Source: Fimenecus sp964540535
GTDB taxonomy: Bacteria > Bacillota > Clostridia > Oscillospirales > Acutalibacteraceae
Assembly (NCBI GenBank): GCA_964540535.1
Contig: CAZIMO010000013.1
Span: 1 to 35,107 of the forward strand
Length of the DNA stretch: 35,107 bases
Reading direction: 5' to 3'
The position numbers were made by a program, and so were the translations under genes. The notes beneath the pieces are model-generated. The model was not told where the DNA came from. It worked only from the letters and a program-made list of their open reading frames with translations, and searched no databases. This document shows, piece by piece, positions 8,130 through 16,364 of the stretch. Numbering within the stretch: the stretch's first letter is position 1; each line of letters opens with the position of its first letter.

Positions 8130-8379
8130 ATATTGAATTTGCAAGGAATATTATATGCTATTTGAGAAAGTTTTTCAAGTGTTTTTAGTGCAATTTTGAT
8201 TTATATATGTTAGAATGTTAAAAGAGATAGATTTTATATGCTGACTGTTTATTTATGAGCTGATATAAAAAGGCAGTGAATTAAGATATAGTCAGTAAAG
8301 AATTGGTTTTTATTAGGTATAATTATTACTGATTTATTGCATTAAAATACCTACTATTTTTATCATACGGGGTGAAAAA
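8130..8379. other. A/T-rich spacer, likely upstream region of the SDR gene
   Basis: Together with the parts described above this completes the 660-base stretch between protein genes. It is A/T-rich. TATAAT at 8318-8323 is a good -10 candidate for the gene at 8380, but no matching -35 is seen at 16-18 bases. A 14-codon ORF at about 8154 has an AAGGAA in front but is too short to call. Confidence 0.35.
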
Positions 8380-9099
8380 ATGAAAACTGCCATTGTTACA
8401 GGCGGTGCAAAAGGCATCGGAGCGGCGATTGTAAAAAGACTTATAGGTGACGGATTCAAGGTGGCTCTTTGCTATAATAATTCAGAGGAGCGGGCGAGCG
8501 GACTTTGCGCTGAATTGGGCGAAAACTGCCGTGCATATAAGCTGAATATAACCGACAGCGCTGCCGTTAATGCGGTTTTCGCTGACATTGAAAAGAATTT
8601 CGGCGAAATCGCGGTTCTTGTGAACAATGCTGGCATTGCCGAACAGGCTTTATTTACCGACATTACCGACGAAATGTGGCACAGAATGCTCGAAGTGAAT
8701 TTAAGCGGTGCATTTTACTGCTGCCGTGCGGTGCTTCCCTTTATGATTCACAGAAAGAGCGGTAAAATTATCAATATTTCTTCAATATGGGGCGAAATCG
8801 GCGGCTCCTGTGAGGTGCATTATTCAGCGGCGAAGGCGGGAATTATCGGTATGACAAAGGCGCTTGCCAAAGAAGCGGGACTTTCGGGAATTACGGTTAA
8901 TTCGGTTTCTCCCGGAGTAATTCTTACGGATATGACATCGCATTTTGATGAAAATACAATGAATGAATTAAAAGACGAAACACCTCTTAACCGCATAGGA
9001 ACACCCGAAGATGTTGCAGATACAGTAGCGTTTCTTGCGTCGCGCAATGCGGATTTTATTACCGGTCAGGACATTGCGGTGAACGGCGGTATGTGCTAA
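8380..9099 (+). CDS. Classical short-chain dehydrogenase/reductase, FabG-like
   Basis: 239 residues, full length for a classical SDR. It shows the Rossmann cofactor motif TGGAKGIG near residue 10, the NNAG motif (NNAGIAE) near residue 86, catalytic Ser in NISSIWG, the YSAAK active site and the SPGVILTDM segment typical of FabG relatives. These predict a soluble NAD(P)H-dependent oxidoreductase acting on a hydroxy/keto group; 3-oxoacyl-ACP reductase is the usual automatic name. It stands alone, without other fatty-acid genes, so a different substrate is possible. The start has GGGGTG 6 bases upstream. The GH26 lipoprotein gene follows after about 40 bases on the same strand, so the two may share a transcript, but no functional link is evident. 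Confidence 0.9.
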   Translation: MKTAIVTGGAKGIGAAIVKRLIGDGFKVALCYNNSEERASGLCAELGENCRAYKLNITDSAAVNAVFADIEKNFGEIAVLVNNAGIAEQALFTDITDEMWHRMLEVNLSGAFYCCRAVLPFMIHRKSGKIINISSIWGEIGGSCEVHYSAAKAGIIGMTKALAKEAGLSGITVNSVSPGVILTDMTSHFDENTMNELKDETPLNRIGTPEDVADTVAFLASRNADFITGQDIAVNGGMC

Positions 9100-9139
9100 A
9101 GCAGATTGATAAAATGCGGAAATGACAAGGGTGATGTTT

Positions 9140-10381
9140 ATGAAAGCAAAAAGAATAACAGAAATCACGGCGCTGCTCATTTGCATTTCACTTATTTTAT
9201 GCAGCTGCGGTACGGCGAAAAATGAGAATACAGTAATGAAACTGAGCAATCCGAATGCGAATGCGCAGACAGTTGCGGTATATGACTACATATGTGATAT
9301 TTATGGGAAGCAGATTATCACTGCGCAGCAGGAGTCGATATGGGTTGACGGCCCCGATTATGAAATGAATTATATCCTTGATTCAACGGGTAAGCTGCCT
9401 GCAATGCGCGGGCTTGACTTTATGAATGATGATTTTGACGGAGTTGTCGAGCGCAGTATTGATTGGTGGAACAAGGGCGGACTTGTGACAATCTGTTGGC
9501 ATTGCGGCGCGGATTTTACAGGCAATTATGACAGCTGTAAAAATGATGAAATCACAGATTGGAACGCAGTGCTTACAGAAGGAACGGAAGAGAATAAAAA
9601 GTTTATCGCCAATATGGACAACGCAGGAAAAGCGCTTCAAAAACTGCAGGAAAACGGAGTAACTGTTCTTTGGCGGCCGTTTCACGAGTTTGACGGACAA
9701 TGGTTCTGGTGGGGCAAGGGCGATGCAGAGAATTTCAAAAAGCTTTGGATAATGATGTATGACCGTTTTACCAATGACCTTGAGCTTAACAATCTTATTT
9801 GGGTACTTGGATATTCTCATAACGGCAAGGAGTATAAGGGTAATCCTGCAAAATGGTATCCGGGCGATGAATACTGCGATATAGTTGGCGCAGACAGCTA
9901 TGAGGTCGATGAAAACGGCGCAGAGGAAAGACTGCATAAAATTGTTCAAAAAATCACTAACGGAACAAAACCGCTGATTTTTCACGAATGCGGAAAAATA
10001 CCGACTGTTGAACAGTTCAATGAAACTCAATGGTGTTCTTTTATGACTTGGCATACCGAGTGGCTTATTGATAAAAATACAAGAGACGAATTAAACGAAA
10101 TTTATAACAGCGAATATGCAATCACGCTTGATGAATTGCCGAATTTTTCAAATCTTACAAAGGAAGAAAATAATATGGGTAATATGGTGAAAAATTTGCA
10201 GGAAAAAATTACTGACAAAATGTCAATAACAGATATTGTTAAGATTTTTGAACAGGAAAGCCAGCCTATGAACGAAGAAGATTTGATTTTGTTTGAAACA
10301 GGAACATACAATTTTACAGGTGAGGAGCTGTTTTATTTTTCATTAGTTAAACAATTCCCAAACGATGATGATGAGTATTAG
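9140..10381 (+). CDS. GH26 beta-mannanase-like lipoprotein with truncated C-terminal extension
   Basis: 413 residues from ATG 9140, chosen over 9122 and 9134 because AAGGG lies at a proper distance and the signal peptide then starts MKAKR. The lipobox LCSC predicts a lipid-anchored extracellular enzyme. The body is family GH26: WHCGADF; the acid/base segment WRPFHEFDGQWFWWG, where the Glu after PFH is the likely proton donor; GADSYEV; and the nucleophile segment FHECGK. Family members are mainly endo-beta-1,4-mannanases. The catalytic part ends near ITLDELPNF (9122-based residue about 340). The remaining 70 or so residues are unrelated, begin after an internal AAGGAAG/ATG (10160-10177), and end early because of a 17-bp tandem duplication. 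The enzyme itself should be intact; the extension is damaged. Confidence 0.88.
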   Translation: MKAKRITEITALLICISLILCSCGTAKNENTVMKLSNPNANAQTVAVYDYICDIYGKQIITAQQESIWVDGPDYEMNYILDSTGKLPAMRGLDFMNDDFDGVVERSIDWWNKGGLVTICWHCGADFTGNYDSCKNDEITDWNAVLTEGTEENKKFIANMDNAGKALQKLQENGVTVLWRPFHEFDGQWFWWGKGDAENFKKLWIMMYDRFTNDLELNNLIWVLGYSHNGKEYKGNPAKWYPGDEYCDIVGADSYEVDENGAEERLHKIVQKITNGTKPLIFHECGKIPTVEQFNETQWCSFMTWHTEWLIDKNTRDELNEIYNSEYAITLDELPNFSNLTKEENNMGNMVKNLQEKITDKMSITDIVKIFEQESQPMNEEDLILFETGTYNFTGEELFYFSLVKQFPNDDDEY

Positions 10382-10397
10382 ATGATGATGAGTATTA
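10364..10397 (+). repeat. 17-bp perfect tandem duplication causing a frameshift
   Basis: GATGATGATGAGTATTA occurs at 10364-10380 and again at 10381-10397. Because 17 is not a multiple of three, the second copy shifts the frame and creates TAG at 10379-10381. Removing one copy restores an open frame to TAA at 10573-10575. Confidence 0.95.
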
Positions 10398-10575
10398 TCA
10401 GATTCATATAAATATTTTATATGAGCCTGATTCGGAAAACAAAAAATTTCATTCTAACGCTTGGAGCGACTCTGTTAAAGACGATATTTTTGACTATATA
10501 AGAAATTCAAAAGAGTTTGCTTATGCCAAGAATAATGAGTACGCAAAATTTGAAATCTATATGGACGAAACATAA
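10381..10575 (+). pseudogene. Disconnected C-terminal part of the GH26 extension
   Basis: In the frame restored by deleting one 17-bp copy, translation continues as DDDEYYQIHINILYEPDS and so on, to a stop at 10573-10575, 64 codons beyond the junction. The content is acidic and globular-looking (FHSNAWSDSVKDDIFDYI), with codon use like its neighbours. With the part before the junction from M352 (10175, counted from 9122) it makes a domain of about 127 residues that I do not recognise. It has no start or ribosome site of its own, so it is probably not translated unless slippage occurs. Confidence 0.8.
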
Positions 10576-10636
10576 ATGTTTTATAGTCTGTAATAATACG
10601 AAAGATAAAGAATAATTTGATTTTAAAATAACATTA

Positions 10637-10665
10637 AGCCCGACAAGGTGACATCTTGCCGGGCT
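10637..10665. terminator. Bidirectional terminator between convergent genes
   Basis: AGCCCGACAAG (10637-10647) pairs with CTTGCCGGGCT (10655-10665), 10 of 11 pairs with a 7-base loop, followed by GATTTCTT on the plus strand. It lies between the GH26 remnant and the 3' end of the GH35 gene. Confidence 0.65.
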
Positions 10666-10700
10666 GATTTCTTATGAAAACATAAGCTTTATTGAATTGT

Positions 10701-12509
10701 TTATCCCAAATCGTGTGTATTCAAAATTTTGACCTCTGCGTTTTTCATACCAAGAGTTTCCAAAACCACGATTTCGTTTTCGTCTTTAAGAAGAGCGCCC
10801 GGAAGATAGAGCGACTTTTGAGGACCTACATTCCAATATCTGCCCAGATTAAAGCCGTTAATCCATACATAGCCTTTCTCAAATCCGTCAAGATGAACAA
10901 AGCAATCTGCATTTGAGCTTGCCTTAAATGTTCCTTTATAGAACATGGCGCCTTTGTCCTTGTCAAACCTTTCAGCCTGTTTGTACTCAAGCTTTTCAAG
11001 ATTGTCAAGAGGAAGCGTCCATACATCATAGCCCATTTGACGCTGATTTGCAATATATATGTCAGTAAAGCCTTTGCGGTCGTTCATATTCTCGCCGTAA
11101 TTTACACGTCCCATTGAGTCAATAAGAATGCCGATTTTCTTTTCGCCGTTAACAGCGCCGATAAATACTACTGAGGTGTCCTGCTCGCTCTTTGTAGCCT
11201 TTTTGAATATTGAACCGATTGAGAACTTGCCCGTCTGTGTATAAACGGTACGGTCAATGAATTTCTTGTATTTATCGTCAACATAAACAAAGCCGAAATC
11301 GTGAACATTTCTTACCATAAGCGGAATTGGGTCGTAATGACCTTTAATTACTGTTTCGTAATAAATCATACCGAAATTCTGACCGAAATACTCCATACTT
11401 TCGGGTACGGGAACACGGTGCTTTTCGCCTATGTTGTCAAGATTTTCAAAAAGCCCTGCCGACTCGGTAAGCTTCACAGCGCCGATTGTCTGTAATTTCG
11501 GTGACGGCGGTAATTCGCCAAGTTCCAAGCCCTGATGCTTATGTAAAAGCTCACGCACTGCGTGATAAGCAGGTGTATAGTCGCCCCATTCGTTGAGAAG
11601 AGCGCAGTAATCATAGCTTGTGACCGTAGGCTCGTATGGCTTGCCGGGGTTATGGTTTGCGCCTGCATTGAAGCCGAAGTTTGTTCCGCCGTGGAACATA
11701 TAAAAGTTAAAGCTTGCGCCGCAATCAAGAAAATCCTGCACCTCTTTAACAATTTCGTCTGCGTTTCTTGTGTGGTGAATATCACGCCAATGGTCGAACC
11801 AACCGCACCAAAATTCGCCGCACATATTCGGACCTTGATTTTCAAAATCTTTTAAGCACTTAAACGCAGTTTTTGCCTTTGAACCGAAGTTTAGTACCTT
11901 ATAGATATGGGGGAGAGAACCGCCGGAAAGCATATTTTTCCAATTGCCGTCAGAAGTGAACAGCTCGCAGTCAATTCCGCAGTCACGGGTCAATTCCTCA
12001 ACGAATTTAAGATAATCTTTGTCATTGCCGTATGAGCCATATTCGTTTTCGACCTGCATTGCAATAATGTTTCCGCTGTTTGACTGAAGAAGCGGTCTTA
12101 ACCTGCCGAGCAGTTCACGGTAGTAACGTTCAACACAAGCAGTAAAATCGGGGTACATACAGCGAATTTGCATATTTTTGTCCTTCAAAAGCCAAGCGGG
12201 CAGTCCGCCGAAATCCCATTCCGCACAAATATACGGACCCGGTCGGACAATACAGTAAAGGCCTACCTTTTGAGCAGTTTTAACAAAGCGTTCAATGTCG
12301 AGCATACCCTCAAAATTGAACTCGCCCGGCTTTGGCTCATGTAAATTCCAGCAGGTGTAGGTTTCAACCGTATTAAAGCCTGCAAGCTTTAATTTTGTAA
12401 GTCGATCTTCCCAATATTCAGGCAGAGTGCGAAAATAGTGCATTGCGCCTGAATAAATTTTGAACGGCTTTCCGTCCATATAAAATTCTTTGTTTTTAAT
12501 TTCAAACAT
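10701..12509 (-). CDS. GH35 beta-galactosidase
   Basis: 602 residues. The N-terminal catalytic barrel carries the GH35 signatures: SGAMHYFR near residue 20, CWNLHEP, RPGPYICAEWDFGG (89-102), QVENEYGSYG with likely acid/base Glu156, and GEFWCGW with likely nucleophile Glu232. The C-terminal part has the galactose-binding-like beta-sandwich pattern ending GYVWINGFNLGRYWNVGPQ. No signal peptide is seen, so it should be cytoplasmic and cleave terminal beta-galactosides from imported oligosaccharides. The start at 12509 is supported by GAGGGGAG 9 bases upstream and a promoter at 12553-12580. Close relatives include eukaryotic GLB1-type enzymes and bacterial Bga enzymes. Beta-1,3 preference is common in the family but cannot be read here. 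Confidence 0.93.
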   Translation of the reverse strand: MFEIKNKEFYMDGKPFKIYSGAMHYFRTLPEYWEDRLTKLKLAGFNTVETYTCWNLHEPKPGEFNFEGMLDIERFVKTAQKVGLYCIVRPGPYICAEWDFGGLPAWLLKDKNMQIRCMYPDFTACVERYYRELLGRLRPLLQSNSGNIIAMQVENEYGSYGNDKDYLKFVEELTRDCGIDCELFTSDGNWKNMLSGGSLPHIYKVLNFGSKAKTAFKCLKDFENQGPNMCGEFWCGWFDHWRDIHHTRNADEIVKEVQDFLDCGASFNFYMFHGGTNFGFNAGANHNPGKPYEPTVTSYDYCALLNEWGDYTPAYHAVRELLHKHQGLELGELPPSPKLQTIGAVKLTESAGLFENLDNIGEKHRVPVPESMEYFGQNFGMIYYETVIKGHYDPIPLMVRNVHDFGFVYVDDKYKKFIDRTVYTQTGKFSIGSIFKKATKSEQDTSVVFIGAVNGEKKIGILIDSMGRVNYGENMNDRKGFTDIYIANQRQMGYDVWTLPLDNLEKLEYKQAERFDKDKGAMFYKGTFKASSNADCFVHLDGFEKGYVWINGFNLGRYWNVGPQKSLYLPGALLKDENEIVVLETLGMKNAEVKILNTHDLG

Positions 12510-12552
12510 ATGTAAATTCTCCCCTCGGAAATTTAGTCTGTATTTGACGAGT

Positions 12553-12580
12553 ATTTTAACAAATCAGAACCGGAAATCAA
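12553..12580 (-). promoter_or_regulatory. Sigma-A type promoter for GH35
   Basis: On the minus strand TTGATT (12580-12575) and TAAAAT (12558-12553) have a 16-base spacer. The start codon at 12509 is about 44 bases further on. Confidence 0.55.
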
Positions 12581-12583
12581 GTC

Positions 12584-13528
12584 CTAAAAATCGGATTTGG
12601 ATTTGTCGGTTTCGCTTAATGTTTCAGCGTACTGCTGAAGAATTTCGGTAATCAAATGCTCATTCTCATCAAAAAACTTGTCACATTCAATAATTTTCTT
12701 CTCGGTTTCTTCATTTTCTTCGTTCACAAGAATAACATAATAGGAATAAGCGGTTTTTAAGTTTTCGCGAAGAAGTTCAGGCAGTTCTTTGCTTATTTTT
12801 TCGACCGCTTTTTCAACCTCACCGCAATATGCAATGTTTATGAAGAATCTTGTGTGACCGCCGTATTTGATTTCGCTTAAATATGTCATAAGCGTGTTAT
12901 ACGGTTCGGGAACTTTTTCAAGCCGCCACTGCTCCCATAAAAACTCTATTTTCACCTGTTCGTCGCTGACAGGCTCTTTCTTTTTGGAGATGTCAATTTG
13001 TTTATTTAGTAATGCAGAAAGTTTGTTTTTGATTTTTTGTGTTAATGTCATTTTTGACTCCTTTATATATACAGCCGCAGGTCCGTCAGTTCCTTTAATG
13101 ATTACAATATTTTCCGATTTACCGTCAACATTTCTATACGGAAATCTTTTGCTTAATAAATCTAATTCCTCATACACGGCACGCATTTCATTTTCCGACA
13201 GGGTTTGAGTAACGGATAGTTCTTTCCACTCCTCTGCGGAACAAACAAAACGGATTTGAAGAGAATAAAGAGAGTTAACCCTTGCCAATGAGAATTTCAA
13301 ATAAGGTTCCGTAAAGGTGGAAATTGCTCCGTTCTCGTTACCGTCAATCACATTTTTGATGTCGGCAAGCATTGTTTCAAATTCATATGTCAATAAGCAG
13401 TTGTAGGTGTATTCCTCTGAAAAATCTTCATCTTCATACTTTATTTTTACGGTAAGCCAATTTGCGTCAAAGCAATCTGAATTTTTCTGTAAAGGAAATT
13501 CGTAGCCTGCAATATCAAATTCAAGCAT
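12584..13528 (-). CDS. WapI-like/DUF4375-like two-domain protein (immunity-type fold)
   Basis: 314 residues from the ATG at 13528, chosen over 13558 because AGAAGGA sits just before it. The N-terminal half, starting MLEFDIAGYEFP with DANWLTVKIKY and a CLLTYEFE segment, resembles the WapI/YxiJ-type immunity family of contact-toxin systems. A Lys-rich linker follows at about 170-200. The C-terminal part (LMTYLSEIKYGGHTRFFINIAY, about 215-310, in two blocks LMTYLSEIKY and GGHTRFFINIAY) resembles DUF4375/DMP19, in which a GGF-YF type motif precedes an acidic helix pair. No signal peptide or membrane segment is seen. Such domains occur as orphan immunity genes, but no toxin gene is visible here. 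Both family calls come from pattern memory and are moderate. The stop lies 75 bases before the GH35 start. Confidence 0.6.
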   Translation of the reverse strand: MLEFDIAGYEFPLQKNSDCFDANWLTVKIKYEDEDFSEEYTYNCLLTYEFETMLADIKNVIDGNENGAISTFTEPYLKFSLARVNSLYSLQIRFVCSAEEWKELSVTQTLSENEMRAVYEELDLLSKRFPYRNVDGKSENIVIIKGTDGPAAVYIKESKMTLTQKIKNKLSALLNKQIDISKKKEPVSDEQVKIEFLWEQWRLEKVPEPYNTLMTYLSEIKYGGHTRFFINIAYCGEVEKAVEKISKELPELLRENLKTAYSYYVILVNEENEETEKKIIECDKFFDENEHLITEILQQYAETLSETDKSKSDF

Positions 13529-13589
13529 TTTATTTCCTTCTTTGAAAAGCACAGCCAAGTAAAATACTGCCTTTCCGTATATCTGAAAT

Positions 13590-14378
13590 TTAACCTATAA
13601 AGCCTGTTACAGCGTTATATATATTGATAACTGCGACTAATGCAAGCACAACCGAAAAGATTTTGGTTATCACTCTGTTTGAGAGCTTTTTGTTGAGCTT
13701 TGAGCCGATAAGCCCACCAATGACAGATATTGCCATTGCAATCAATATAATCAGCCAATACTCTTTATACGGTTCAAACTGATTGTTAATGAATATGGTA
13801 ACAAGCTGGCTCAACTGGCTGAAAAAGATAATCGCAACCGAATAAACTGCGCTTTCTTTCAATGTGAATGAGAACAGCAATACCAAAAATGTGGTGTTGA
13901 TAGGACCGCCGCCAATGCCCAAAAATGCGCTCAAAAGTCCAAGGATAAACCCCACAAGCACAATTACCGCAGAATTTTTAATTTTAAAGCTTTTTATATT
14001 TTTTGAGTTCACATAGAATATAACGAAAATTATGAACGACGCAATTATTACAGCCTGAACACCTTTAACAATATTGGTGTTAAGCTGTTCAAAGGCAAAA
14101 TCGAAAATCTCATTGCCTATAATTCCGCCGAAAATTGAACCGACAGATACAAGCAATACTATTTTTGGCTGAATTTTAGTCTTTGCCGTAATGTGCTTAA
14201 CGGATGAACTTATGCTCATTGCAAAAACCGCGCAGGTCGAGATAAATCCGACCACTTCAATACTGTGAAATCCGATAAAATCCAACAGCGGTTTGATTAT
14301 TACACCGCCGCCTATACCGACAATCGCCCCGACGGTACACGCAACAAAAATAATAATACTGTAAAGCGCAACAATCAT
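13590..14378 (-). CDS. TauE/SafE-family membrane permease
   Basis: 262 residues, almost entirely hydrophobic, with about eight membrane helices. Two copies of the family signature occur in the two halves: VGAIVGIGGGVIIKPLLDF near residue 20 and LSAFLGIGGGPINT near residue 150, as expected for the TauE/SafE inverted-repeat architecture. Members export or take up sulfite, sulfoacetate and other small anions. A sulfatase occurs elsewhere in the window but is far away and in another unit, so a link is speculative. The start is preceded by GAAAGGAA. It follows the rRNA methyltransferase gene by 49 bases on the same strand. Confidence 0.88.
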   Translation of the reverse strand: MIVALYSIIIFVACTVGAIVGIGGGVIIKPLLDFIGFHSIEVVGFISTCAVFAMSISSSVKHITAKTKIQPKIVLLVSVGSIFGGIIGNEIFDFAFEQLNTNIVKGVQAVIIASFIIFVIFYVNSKNIKSFKIKNSAVIVLVGFILGLLSAFLGIGGGPINTTFLVLLFSFTLKESAVYSVAIIFFSQLSQLVTIFINNQFEPYKEYWLIILIAMAISVIGGLIGSKLNKKLSNRVITKIFSVVLALVAVINIYNAVTGFIG

Positions 14379-14427
14379 TATGTATTCCTTTCATTCAAAA
14401 GTCTAAAGAGCTTTGTGTTTTCCGATT

Positions 14428-15585
14428 TTACTTATGTAATTTTTCAAGCAATACCACACATTCAATATGATTTGTATGCGGAAACATATCGACAGGCTGG
14501 ATTTTGCGGACTTTATATCCGTTTTTGCAAAGGTAGAGCAAATCTCTTGCCAAGGTTTCGGGGTTACAGCTCACATATACAACTTTTTTTGGGCTTAACT
14601 TGACAAGCGACGATAAAAACGGAATGTCGCTTCCTGCACGGGCAGGATCCATAATAACCGCGTCTGTCTTTTCATTGTTTTCTGCAAGCTCGGTCATAAA
14701 TTTGCCTGCATCGGCGGTAAAAAAGCTGATATTTTCAATGCTGTTCAGCTTTGCGTTTTCCTTTGCGTCTTTAACCGCGTCTTTGTTGATTTCAACACCT
14801 AAAACGCTGTTCACATTTTTGCTCGCAATCAGTCCTATTGTACCCGTACCGCAGTATGCGTCAATAATTCTTTCTGTACCTTTAAAATCGGCATATTCAA
14901 GAGCCTTGTTATATAAAATTTCGGTTTGTATCGGGTTGATCTGATAAAATGCTTTCGGTGAAATGCGGAATTTCAGTCCGCAAAGCTCTTCGGTGATTTT
15001 GCCGTCACCGTAAAGCACTTCGCTTTTATCGCCGAGAACCATACTTGTGAATTTGTTGTTTATATTCATAACAACAGTTGTGATTTCAGGGTGTCTGCCC
15101 ACAAGCGCGTTAATAAACGAACGTTTTGAGGGAAACTGAGGAGTACTGACAACTAAAACTACCATAACTTCACCGCTTTTATATGCGGTTTTTACAAGTA
15201 TATGACGCAGAAATCCCTGATTTGTGTTTTCGTCATAGGGCTTTAGTTTAAAACTTTTCAATAGTTTTTTTACTGTATTGGCAATTTCATCCGCTTTAGG
15301 GTCGGTGAGCATACATTTTTCAATATCAATGATTTTGTGCGTTGAAGACTGATAAACGCCTGCGACGGTTTGACCGTTTCTGCCTCTGCCAAAAGCATAC
15401 TGCGCCTTGTTGCGGTAATTATACGGATTTTCCATTCCTATAATTTCTTCAATATGGCAGAATTTGCCTAAAAGGCGAATTACTTTCACCTGCTTGTGGC
15501 GAAGCTGTTCTTCATATGAAAGATTTAAAAGCTGACATCCGCCGCACTTTTTGGCATGCGGACAGATTGTATTTTTACTGTTCAT
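14428..15585 (-). CDS. rlmD: 23S rRNA (uracil-5) methyltransferase, RlmD/RlmCD type
   Basis: 385 residues. The N-terminus has Cys8, Cys14 and Cys17 (CPHAKKCGGC), and a further Cys at about residue 95 (IEKCMLTDP) probably completes a [4Fe-4S] site. A Rossmann methyltransferase core follows with DAYCGTGTIG (SAM binding). DPARAGSD and VSCNPETLARD supply the catalytic Cys that attacks C6 of uracil. The family makes m5U in 23S rRNA (RlmC/RlmD/RlmCD) or, in TrmA/TrmFO-type branches, tRNA. The protein is shorter than the usual 430-460 residues because the N-terminal TRAM domain is missing, as in several clostridial paralogues. The exact target base cannot be read. The 104-residue gene upstream is separated by only 4 bases. 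Confidence 0.9.
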   Translation of the reverse strand: MNSKNTICPHAKKCGGCQLLNLSYEEQLRHKQVKVIRLLGKFCHIEEIIGMENPYNYRNKAQYAFGRGRNGQTVAGVYQSSTHKIIDIEKCMLTDPKADEIANTVKKLLKSFKLKPYDENTNQGFLRHILVKTAYKSGEVMVVLVVSTPQFPSKRSFINALVGRHPEITTVVMNINNKFTSMVLGDKSEVLYGDGKITEELCGLKFRISPKAFYQINPIQTEILYNKALEYADFKGTERIIDAYCGTGTIGLIASKNVNSVLGVEINKDAVKDAKENAKLNSIENISFFTADAGKFMTELAENNEKTDAVIMDPARAGSDIPFLSSLVKLSPKKVVYVSCNPETLARDLLYLCKNGYKVRKIQPVDMFPHTNHIECVVLLEKLHK

Positions 15586-15589
15586 AAAA

Positions 15590-15904
15590 TTATCCTATTT
15601 TTCTTCCGTTTTTAATTTCGATTCTTCCAACAAAAGGAACTTTTATATATCCTGTGAATGTATCGCCGTGGATTTCAACGCATACATCGACCTTCATTTT
15701 ACCCATAAGGTCAATTTCTGCCTTGCCCGAAAGCCGATTTCCGCTTTCTTTAATATCATAAACTCTGAAATTCGGAAGTCTTTTGAGCGACGGAACAGTT
15801 ACAGAGAAATTGTATTCGCCGTCATTGTCGGTGATTTCAACAACCGCATTTCCGCTGATTATTGATGTTTCAATGTCGCCTGTCCATTTTCCCAATCCTA
15901 TCAT
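15590..15904 (-). CDS. Small unknown protein co-transcribed with the rRNA methyltransferase gene
   Basis: 104 residues, not recognised. The sequence is beta-rich with alternating hydrophobic and polar residues (NAVVEITDNDGEYNFSVTVP, KVDVCVEIHGDTFTGYIKVP) and has no signal peptide or Cys pattern, suggesting a small cytoplasmic beta-barrel or sandwich. The stop at 15590 lies 4 bases before the methyltransferase start, a spacing typical of translational coupling. The leader contains CAGGAGCAATTAGA before the ATG at 15904, which supports the start. Confidence 0.7.
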   Translation of the reverse strand: MIGLGKWTGDIETSIISGNAVVEITDNDGEYNFSVTVPSLKRLPNFRVYDIKESGNRLSGKAEIDLMGKMKVDVCVEIHGDTFTGYIKVPFVGRIEIKNGRKIG

Positions 15905-16025
15905 TCTAATTGCTCCTGTGGTTAGTATTGTTAATGAAATTTTACCATTTACTTTGGGGAATGTAAAGAAAAAGTGTGAAAGAAATATTTAATTCAGATG
16001 TAATATAAACAATATTGACATAAAT

Positions 16026-16193
16026 ATGAACATAAAATATTTTAAAAAACAGAAGGAAGAAGCGATACTATGTGAAAGATAATGTAAGATATGAGAAAAG
16101 AAACTGCAAAAGGCAATGCAATTATTCGCTGAAAAAAGTATTCTTGCTGAAAGGCTTACCGAGTGTTGCAATCTTTCTTTTGAAGAAGTTTAA
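16026..16193 (+). pseudogene. Decayed small coding fragment
   Basis: One frame from ATG 16026 to TAA 16191-16193 reads as a Lys/Glu-rich helical protein, MNIKYFKKQKEEAILCER, then two in-frame stops close together (TAA at 16080-16082, TGA at 16092-16094), then EKKLQKAMQLFAEKS through to LSFEEV. The codon style looks coding on both sides of the stops, and a terminator follows 36 bases later. It may be a relic of a small gene or of a Rpn-type protein C-terminus. The family is uncertain. Confidence 0.35.
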
Positions 16194-16229
16194 GAACTCA
16201 AAATGAACATATAAATATATCAAAAATCA

Positions 16230-16258
16230 GAGCTTTGCTTTTGCAAGGCTCTTTTTTT
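16230..16258 (+). terminator. Rho-independent terminator
   Basis: GAGCTTTGC (16230-16238), TTTT loop, GCAAGGCTC (16243-16251), 9 pairs with one wobble, followed by seven T. It terminates plus-strand transcription across the decayed ORF. Confidence 0.75.
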
Positions 16259-16299
16259 ATTGTATGAAGTCCTGCAAAAAAGAATAAATATTCAAATAG

Positions 16300-16341
16300 T
16301 TGACACTTTTCGTTGACAATGTTTATAGAGAGGAGTAAAAT
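16300..16341 (+). promoter_or_regulatory. Sigma-A promoter(s) for the CapD-like gene
   Basis: TTGACA at 16313-16318 and TAAAAT at 16336-16341 have a 17-base spacer, a near-consensus promoter. A second TTGACA lies at 16300-16305, with TTATAG 17 bases on (16323-16328), so there may be two overlapping promoters. The gene starts at 16365 after GAGGTG. Confidence 0.75.
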
Positions 16342-16364
16342 ATAAAAGAATATGAGGTGTTTTT

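Larger units (their letters stand above)
15905..16299. other. Intergenic region with a decayed small ORF and a terminator
   Basis: About 460 bases separate the divergent genes at 15904 and 16365. It holds the decayed ORF at 16026-16193, a clear terminator at 16230-16258 and the tandem promoters at 16300-16341; the rest is A/T-rich with nothing recognisable. Confidence 0.6.

Noticed and set aside
8150..8200. 14-codon ORF with AAGGAA in front
   Set aside because: Too short and without any recognisable feature; likely chance in A/T-rich sequence.
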